DNA from: Synechococcus sp. HW_metabat.54
GTDB taxonomy: Bacteria > Cyanobacteriota > Cyanobacteriia > PCC-6307 > Cyanobiaceae
Assembly (NCBI GenBank): GCA_018623675.1
Contig: JAAZVJ010000016.1
Location: 1-11,246, forward strand
Reading direction: 5' to 3'
DNA length: 11,246 nt
The notes below the pieces were generated by a model. That model was not told where the DNA came from. It worked only from the letters and a program-made list of their open reading frames with translations, and searched no databases. Position 1 is the stretch's first letter, and every line of letters begins with the position of its first letter. A program made the position numbers and the translations under genes. This document shows positions 6,811 to 11,246 of this stretch, piece after piece.

Positions 6811-7349
6811 CCATCTTCTGCCAGCCAGCGGCGGCGCCGATGCGGACTGCCGCTGAGTTCGAGTAACTCCACACTGTTGATCTCCAGGCTCAGCAATTGA
6901 AAGTTGGCAGGAGTTGGCGTGCCATCGGCAATCGCCTCCGGGAAGTTGGCGTTCGGGTCTTTGATGGCTCCAGGTTCAGGCCATCCCCAGAGGGCGCGTC
7001 CTTCAGGGCGGAGTTGTTCCCAGTGCAGTTGCTCCAGATGCCCTTGTTGCTGCGGATCGAGCTGGAGGGCATGACCACGGAAGCGAAACTGACAACGTGC
7101 TTTGGGCAGTAGCCAGCACACCTCGAGGCGTGGTTCGTTGTCCAGCTCGTGGGCTTTGGCGCTGCGGCCGTCGGTGAGCAGTTCCAGCGTGGCCCCGTCA
7201 CGCCATCCTCGGAATACCAGGGTGCGAACCCTGGGGCTGCCATCACTCGCAATGGTGGCGAGCTGGAGCCAGCGACTCATGGGCGAGCGCCCTTCACGGT
7301 GCCTGGCCGCCTTTAAGAGGGGACGCCAGGGTGGAAGGGTGTCAGGCAT
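6783..7349 (-). CDS. FMN-binding PPOX-like protein (Alr4036 type)
   Basis: The 188-aa product belongs to the split-barrel flavin-binding superfamily related to pyridoxamine 5'-phosphate oxidase. The segment RWLQLATIASDGSPRVRTL (residues 26-44) is the typical first barrel strands. RSAKAHEL (62-69) and VCWLLPKARCQFRFRG (77-92) fit the FMN phosphate and core-strand regions. The C-terminal RRRRWLAEDGWNACDLNP matches the RRxxWxxxxWxxxxLxP ending of this subfamily. In other organisms these proteins bind FMN (sometimes another flavin or heme) and are only loosely annotated; true PdxH activity is doubtful. The ATG at 7349 lies 6 bases after the SIMPL-domain stop, and the gene overlaps the rhomboid gene by 28 bases, so it is the middle gene of a three-gene operon. 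Confidence 0.85.
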   Translation of the reverse strand: MPDTLPPWRPLLKAARHREGRSPMSRWLQLATIASDGSPRVRTLVFRGWRDGATLELLTDGRSAKAHELDNEPRLEVCWLLPKARCQFRFRGHALQLDPQQQGHLEQLHWEQLRPEGRALWGWPEPGAIKDPNANFPEAIADGTPTPANFQLLSLEINSVELLELSGSPHRRRRWLAEDGWNACDLNP

Positions 7350-7355
7350 GGGACG

Positions 7356-8147
7356 TCATTGCACACGAAAGGTCACGCCCATGACGGCCGTGATGTCTTT
7401 CCAGATGGTGCTGGTGTCATAGGAGCCGTAGCTGCCCATCCGCGTGGAATTTGGCACGGTGATTTGGAACGTACCGGTGTCAGCTTTGGTGATGGCTCCG
7501 ATTCCCGAGCCCGCTTGCTGGGCAATAGCAACGGCTCGGTTTTTTGCGTCTGTGGTGGCCTTCGCCAACATGTCGACTCGTTTTTCGCTCAGTCGGGTGA
7601 AGGTGTAGGCGGGAGGAGAGATGTTGATGGGAACTCCCTGGCCCACCAGATCGCCGATGCGTTGCGAAACCCCGTTGACCAATTCAACGTTTTTGCTGCC
7701 GATCAGAATGGGTTGCCGCGCGGTCCAGCTGGTGCTGACCAAGGCCCCAGTCACCCGATTGCGGGACTCTTGGCGGTGCGTTTGCAGCATGCCGAGGCTG
7801 ATGGCCTGGCTGGGGATGTTTTGGGCTTTTAAAAACTCCAGGGTGCGTTTCAGCTGCGGCTGCAAAGTCCGATAGGCCTCTTGCTGGCTTGTTCCTGAGC
7901 CGAGCACGGTCACAGTCCAATCAGCGCGATCACTTTTGATTCGCTCGGTGCTGGCGCCCGTCACGGTGATGGTGTCAGCAGCTGTGCGAATCCCTTTCAC
8001 AGCAACGGATCCAGCAACTGCTAGGCCCGCGCTAAGAACGAGCATGGGCAACACCAGCGGAGGGGTGCGGCGTAAGACGCCGATCACACGTTGCCAGCTT
8101 GGGGAATCGGTGGGCGTCACGACGGTCTCGTTCGATCCAGTTCGCAC
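7356..8147 (-). CDS. SIMPL-domain (DUF541) envelope protein
   Basis: The 263-aa product has an N-terminal membrane anchor at about residues 31-50. The SIMPL domain follows, opening with ITVTGASTERIKSDRADW (60-77) and ending in the beta strand VMGVTFRVQ. SIMPL/DUF541 proteins are periplasmic or outer-membrane-associated; E. coli YggE, linked to oxidative-stress tolerance, is the best known. No enzyme residues are defined. The start is GTG at 8145-8147, only a few bases from a TATAAA element, and no Shine-Dalgarno is visible. A second in-frame GTG at codon 10 (8118-8120) would leave a normal leader. It is the first gene of a leftward trio, followed by the PPOX-like and rhomboid genes, which suggests a membrane or redox-stress role (inference). 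Confidence 0.88.
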   Translation of the reverse strand: MRTGSNETVVTPTDSPSWQRVIGVLRRTPPLVLPMLVLSAGLAVAGSVAVKGIRTAADTITVTGASTERIKSDRADWTVTVLGSGTSQQEAYRTLQPQLKRTLEFLKAQNIPSQAISLGMLQTHRQESRNRVTGALVSTSWTARQPILIGSKNVELVNGVSQRIGDLVGQGVPINISPPAYTFTRLSEKRVDMLAKATTDAKNRAVAIAQQAGSGIGAITKADTGTFQITVPNSTRMGSYGSYDTSTIWKDITAVMGVTFRVQ

Positions 8148-8149
8148 CC

Positions 8150-8155
8150 TATAAA
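8150..8155 (+). promoter_or_regulatory. Possible -10 element in the divergent region
   Basis: Plus-strand TATAAA lies 39 bases before the GTG of the oxidoreductase gene at 8195, a typical -10 distance for a short leader. No convincing -35 is seen. The reverse strand reads TTTATA just before the SIMPL GTG, so the 47-base gap may hold overlapping divergent promoters. Confidence 0.35.
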
Positions 8156-8182
8156 GAGTTCAGGTCATGAATTGGTCTGGAG

Positions 8183-8186
8183 GGAG
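8183..8186 (+). promoter_or_regulatory. Ribosome-binding site deciding a GTG start
   Basis: GGAG (within GGAGGGAG, 8179-8186) ends 8 bases before the GTG at 8195. An ATG at 8167 is out of frame, so this site supports GTG initiation. Confidence 0.7.
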
Positions 8187-8194
8187 TTGGACCT

Positions 8195-9322
8195 GTGACC
8201 AGCTACGACTGTGATCTGGCGGTAATCGGTGCTGGTCTGTCAGGTACGGCTCTCCTGGCAACCCTGCAGTTGCAGGGCTGGAAAGGATCAGCGTTGTTGG
8301 TTGAGGCGGGGCGAGGGCCAGGTGGTCGAGCAGCCACGCGTTTGCGCCGTGATGATCCTGATTGGCGGCTTGACCATGGAGCTCCTGTGTTGCACCTGTC
8401 CAGCTGCAACGACGGCCCATTGGCTGACCTGCTGGCCCGTCTTCAGGGAATGGGTGCGTTGGTCTCCTGTTCCGGCGATGCAGTGTGTCTCGGCCTGGAA
8501 GGCGTGCAACCGGCTGGGGATGGGGGGGATGGTTTCGCTGCGCAGGGCCCACGCTGGCGAGGATTTCCATCGATGGCGTCGGTGTCGGAAGCCATGCTCG
8601 CTTTGGCCGGAGATCGTGTTCGTCAGCACTTCGGCCAGCGCGTGCAGGGGCTTGAGCGTTTTGCGGGTGGCTGGGAGCTTCTGGGCCAGCAGGGTGAGGT
8701 GATTGGTCGGGCGCCGGTATTGGTGTTGAGCGGAAATCTGTTGGCCCATGGTCGCTCCCTGGCCATGCTCGGTGTGCAGAATCGCCCGCTCCGGGATGCA
8801 GTGCCCGAAGGGGTTGATGGGGTTCTTGATCGCGCCCTTGATCACCTGGATGCGTTGACCATGGAGCCCCGCTGGAATCGCATGTTCGAACTCACGCCAT
8901 TGGGTGCTGATGCCACTGCTTGGCCGCGTTTGATTGGCTTCACTTCAGAAGCCCGAGCCTCCTGGGGGCTTGATCGCTTGGTGCTTCAACCGCAATCCAA
9001 TGGTCGCGTTGGGATGGTCGCCCATGGATTTAATCCCGAGGTCAGCGTCGATCCGGCGTGGTTGGCTCCTTGGCCGTCGCTAGCCGCGGCACTGGCGTCT
9101 GCCACAGACCTGGGGGTCATGCGCTGGGGAGCAGCTCGCCCGCTTGATCACCCACTGCCGGCTGCCTGGCAATGGTGCCCTCAAGTGCGCCTGGGATTCT
9201 GTGGCGATTGGATTGAAGGACCTGGCTTCGCCACCGCCTTTGGGGCTTTACGCAGCGCGGTCGACTTGGCAGCGCAGTTGCTCCACAGTGAGCAAGGGCT
9301 TCACCCAGGGGCTGAGGCATGA
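8195..9322 (+). CDS. FAD/NAD(P)-dependent oxidoreductase, renalase-like
   Basis: This 375-aa flavoprotein has the Rossmann motif GAGLSG at residues 12-17 and, after it, Glu37 for FAD ribose binding. Next comes the segment GRGPGGRAATRLRR (39-52) leading to DHGAP (60-64), which matches the renalase-like family (GxGGRxxTRR...DHGAQ). The C-terminal FAD motif CGDWIEGPGFATAFGAL is at 336-352. The family oxidises reduced nicotinamide or amine-type substrates with FAD, but the cyanobacterial members are uncharacterised to my knowledge, and the substrate is unknown. It starts at GTG with a strong GGAG site and ends in an ATGA overlap with the next FAD gene. The pair is thus translated together and may catalyse consecutive steps or form a complex (inference). 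Confidence 0.85.
   Translation: MTSYDCDLAVIGAGLSGTALLATLQLQGWKGSALLVEAGRGPGGRAATRLRRDDPDWRLDHGAPVLHLSSCNDGPLADLLARLQGMGALVSCSGDAVCLGLEGVQPAGDGGDGFAAQGPRWRGFPSMASVSEAMLALAGDRVRQHFGQRVQGLERFAGGWELLGQQGEVIGRAPVLVLSGNLLAHGRSLAMLGVQNRPLRDAVPEGVDGVLDRALDHLDALTMEPRWNRMFELTPLGADATAWPRLIGFTSEARASWGLDRLVLQPQSNGRVGMVAHGFNPEVSVDPAWLAPWPSLAAALASATDLGVMRWGAARPLDHPLPAAWQWCPQVRLGFCGDWIEGPGFATAFGALRSAVDLAAQLLHSEQGLHPGAEA
9314..9317 (+). promoter_or_regulatory. Possible internal ribosome-binding site
   Basis: GAGG ends 1 base before the ATG at 9319 but 7 bases before the in-frame ATG at 9325. This favours 9325 as the true start, shortening the protein by two residues. Confidence 0.45.
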
Positions 9323-10854
9323 GCATGCAACGCACCGAAGTTGTCGTGATTGGCAGTGGGATCGGAGGGCTCTGCTGTGCAGCTCTGGCGGCAAGGGCTG
9401 GCCATGAGGTGTTGGTGTTGGAAGCCCATCAGCACCCAGGCGGTGCGGCCCATGGATTTCAGCGCGCTGGATATCACTTCGAATCAGGTCCTTCGCTTTG
9501 GAGTGGTCTCAGTCGATGGCCCAGCACCAACCCGCTCGCCCAAATTCTGCGCGCCTTAGATCAGCCCCTGGAGGTCATGGCCTATCGGGAGTGGGAGGTG
9601 CTGTTCCCAGAGGGTGATCTGGCGATTGGGGTGGGTTCTGAGGGCTTTGAATCCGTGGTGAAGAGCCTGCGAGGCACGGCAGTGTTGGAGGAATGGCAAC
9701 GGTTTTGCCAGGTGCTCCAACCTGTAGCTGCTGCAGCGGATGCCTTGCCGTTGTTGGCGCTCCCTCCGGGTGCTGACGCCATGGGCGCCTTGCTCAAACG
9801 CAGTGGCAGCCTTTTGCCTCACTTGCCTGCACTGCGTCATCTCAGTGGTGCCTTCGGACCACTGGTTGATCGTCACCTCCAGGACCCCTTCCTGCGTCAC
9901 TGGGTGGATCTGCTCTGTTTCTTGATCAGTGGCATGCCCATGGGACAGACCAATGCGGCTGCCATGGCAACACTCTTTGGGCAGTGGTTTGAGCCGGAGG
10001 CCTGTCTCGATTACCCCAAGGGTGGGAGTGCCGCTGTTGTTGAGGCGTTGCTGCAGGGCTTGCAACGTTTTGGGGGCAGCCTTCGTTGTGGTGCGCGGGT
10101 GCGGGAAGTGCTGATGGATGGCGACAGAGCCTGTGGTGTTGAACTGAGTAACGGCGAGCGCATCCGCGCCGCCCATGTGGTGAGCAATGCGGATGCCTGG
10201 GGAACAGCGCGTCTGTTGCCTGCCGGCGTCGCCCGCCGATGGCAGCAAAAGCTCGACTCCACTCCGGCCTGCGGATCCTTCCTGCATCTCCATCTCGGTT
10301 TTGATGCATCAGGGCTAGATCCCTTGCCGTTGCATCAGGTTTGGGTCGGCGACTGGGAGCGTTCGATTGATGCCGATCAGAACACGGCGGTGATCTCGAT
10401 TCCCTCCGTGCTCGATCCGGGGATGGCGCCTCCTGGCCATCACGTTCTGCATGCCTACACCCCTGCCAGTGAGCCTTGGGATCGCTGGGCTGATCTGGAT
10501 CCCGGTTCAGCGGACTACACCCAGTTGAAGCACGAGCGTTGCCAGGTGTTCTGGTCGCTGCTGGAGCGCAAGATTCCCGATTTGCGGGAACGCTGCCAGG
10601 TGGTGATGGAGGGCACGCCGCTGACCCATCGCCATTTCCTCAACGTCCATCAGGGCAGTTATGGACCGGCTCTGTCAGCCGCCAAGGGCCTGTTCCCAGG
10701 GGTGACGACGCCGGTTAAGGGATTGCTTCGCTGTGGTGCCAGCACGTTTCCAGGCATCGGTATTCCCCCTGTGGCCGCCAGTGGTGCCATGGCGGCCCAT
10801 GCGATCGCCGGGCCCGCTGCCCAGAAGCAGCTGCTCGAGACCCTGAGGATTTGA
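9319..10854 (+). CDS. CrtH/phytoene-desaturase-like FAD oxidoreductase
   Basis: This 511-aa flavoprotein has an N-terminal FAD motif GSGIGG (residues 12-17) with Glu35 for the ribose, followed by PGGAAHGFQRAGYHFESGPS (40-59). In the middle is PKGGSAAVVEAL (233-244), then VVSNADAW (287-294). The C-terminus has GTPLTHRHFL (432-441) and CGASTFPGIGIPPVAASG (472-489). The overall plan is that of the carotenoid isomerase CrtH, phytoene desaturase CrtI and retinol saturase superfamily. The GIGIPPVAASG ending differs from classic CrtH (GQGLNAVAFSG). It is closer to an uncharacterised plant/cyanobacterial branch (Arabidopsis AT1G57770 type, from memory), so I withhold the symbol crtH. A polyene, lipid or pigment substrate is plausible. 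The start overlaps the previous gene by 4 bases (ATGA). Confidence 0.88.
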   Translation: MSMQRTEVVVIGSGIGGLCCAALAARAGHEVLVLEAHQHPGGAAHGFQRAGYHFESGPSLWSGLSRWPSTNPLAQILRALDQPLEVMAYREWEVLFPEGDLAIGVGSEGFESVVKSLRGTAVLEEWQRFCQVLQPVAAAADALPLLALPPGADAMGALLKRSGSLLPHLPALRHLSGAFGPLVDRHLQDPFLRHWVDLLCFLISGMPMGQTNAAAMATLFGQWFEPEACLDYPKGGSAAVVEALLQGLQRFGGSLRCGARVREVLMDGDRACGVELSNGERIRAAHVVSNADAWGTARLLPAGVARRWQQKLDSTPACGSFLHLHLGFDASGLDPLPLHQVWVGDWERSIDADQNTAVISIPSVLDPGMAPPGHHVLHAYTPASEPWDRWADLDPGSADYTQLKHERCQVFWSLLERKIPDLRERCQVVMEGTPLTHRHFLNVHQGSYGPALSAAKGLFPGVTTPVKGLLRCGASTFPGIGIPPVAASGAMAAHAIAGPAAQKQLLETLRI

Positions 10855-10862
10855 GCCTTGAA

Positions 10863-11246
10863 TCAGGGCCGCGGCTTGGTGGCGATCACTGAGAAGAATG
10901 GATCCCCCTGAGCACCGATCCATCCCCTCGGTCCTTCCGCTTTCGTTGTTTCTGCAATGCGGGTGGCGTTGTCCCAGCCCTGGGCCGTCAACACATCCGC
11001 AACGTAGTGAAGGTGCTCCTGGTCATCGGAGTCGGTCCAGATCTGCGGTGCTTTCGTGAAGAACATTCGATTGGAGAACGACACGATCACCTGACCTGCT
11101 GGGCGCGTGATGCGCAGGAGTTCAGCGGCGATTGCCTCAGGAAATTGCAGGTACTGCCATCCGGCCACGATCAACGTGGTGTCAACGAAGGCATCGGGAA
11201 GCGGCAGGGTTTGATCGAGGTTGAGGTTCTGCATCCAGTGGCTATC
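10863..11246 (-). CDS. SAM-dependent methyltransferase, C-terminal part (partial)
   Basis: The last 127 residues of a class I methyltransferase are visible; the frame stays open through the window's right edge, so the N-terminal SAM-binding glycine motif is outside. The visible order LPLPDAFVDTTLIVAGWQYL, then ELLRITRPAGQVIVSFSNRMF, matches the Methyltransf_11 motifs: the acidic strand-4 segment, followed by the LRPGG-type turn, here RPAG. The substrate is not evident. An internal Met at 11234 is not the start, since DSHW precedes it in frame. It converges on the CrtH-like gene with only 8 bases between the stops and no terminator. Confidence 0.85.
   Translation of the reverse strand, partial: DSHWMQNLNLDQTLPLPDAFVDTTLIVAGWQYLQFPEAIAAELLRITRPAGQVIVSFSNRMFFTKAPQIWTDSDDQEHLHYVADVLTAQGWDNATRIAETTKAEGPRGWIGAQGDPFFSVIATKPRP

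Noticed and set aside
8288..8845. 185-aa minus-strand frame opposite the renalase-like gene
   Set aside because: Its composition (His, Gln, Pro, Arg) is typical of an antisense shadow of a GC-rich gene with intact FAD motifs on the plus strand.
9556..10293. 245-aa minus-strand frame opposite the CrtH-like gene
   Set aside because: Antisense shadow; no recognisable motif, while the plus strand encodes a complete flavoprotein.
10801..10808. HIP1-like octamer GCGATCGC
   Set aside because: A single occurrence inside coding sequence in a GC-rich window; not evidence of HIP1 enrichment.

Overview
The window looks like a stretch of chromosome from a marine picocyanobacterium (Synechococcus/Prochlorococcus type, most likely Synechococcus). 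The evidence is the 3' end of psbA (photosystem II D1 protein), a high-light-inducible (Hli) chlorophyll-binding protein, a GC-rich compact layout, and several families I associate with cyanobacteria. I see no integrase, transposase, phage structural gene, CRISPR array, tRNA or rRNA. This is a gene-dense, mostly core-like region rather than an obvious island.

Layout. (1) 1-1200: the psbA tail runs rightward into a strong UUCG-loop terminator, facing a leftward GAPDH gene of the E. coli GapA (glycolytic, NAD) type. (2) 1318-2061, rightward: a HIT-family protein, a perfect 9-bp hairpin, and a tiny single-span membrane protein. (3) 2055-5568, leftward: nth, thiD, hli, a small helical protein, a membrane-anchored repetitive beta protein and a divergent PfkB-family kinase. 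nth/thiD overlap by 1 base, and the beta protein and kinase overlap by 4 bases, so both pairs look translationally coupled. (4) 5725-6183, rightward: two small unassigned genes, one a 58-aa soluble ORF with a clear ribosome-binding site, the other a two-span membrane protein. (5) 6214-8147, leftward and tightly packed: SIMPL-domain protein, Alr4036-type FMN-binding PPOX-like protein and rhomboid protease. (6) 8195-10854, rightward: two FAD-dependent oxidoreductases overlapping by 4 bases, one renalase-like and one of the CrtH/phytoene-desaturase-like superfamily. (7) 10863-11246, leftward: the C-terminal part of a SAM-dependent methyltransferase that runs off the window.

How the genes work together. 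psbA and hli serve photosystem II and photoprotection. gap serves central carbon flow, thiD makes the thiamine pyrimidine, and nth repairs oxidised bases. Segments 5 and 6 share a 47-base divergent intergenic region and both encode flavin- or membrane-related functions, so they may form a shared redox/envelope locus; that is inference. The least explained items are the coupled FAD oxidoreductase pair, the beta-repeat protein coupled to an atypical PfkB kinase, and three small unassigned proteins. I found no clear evidence of a wholly new defence or mobile system.
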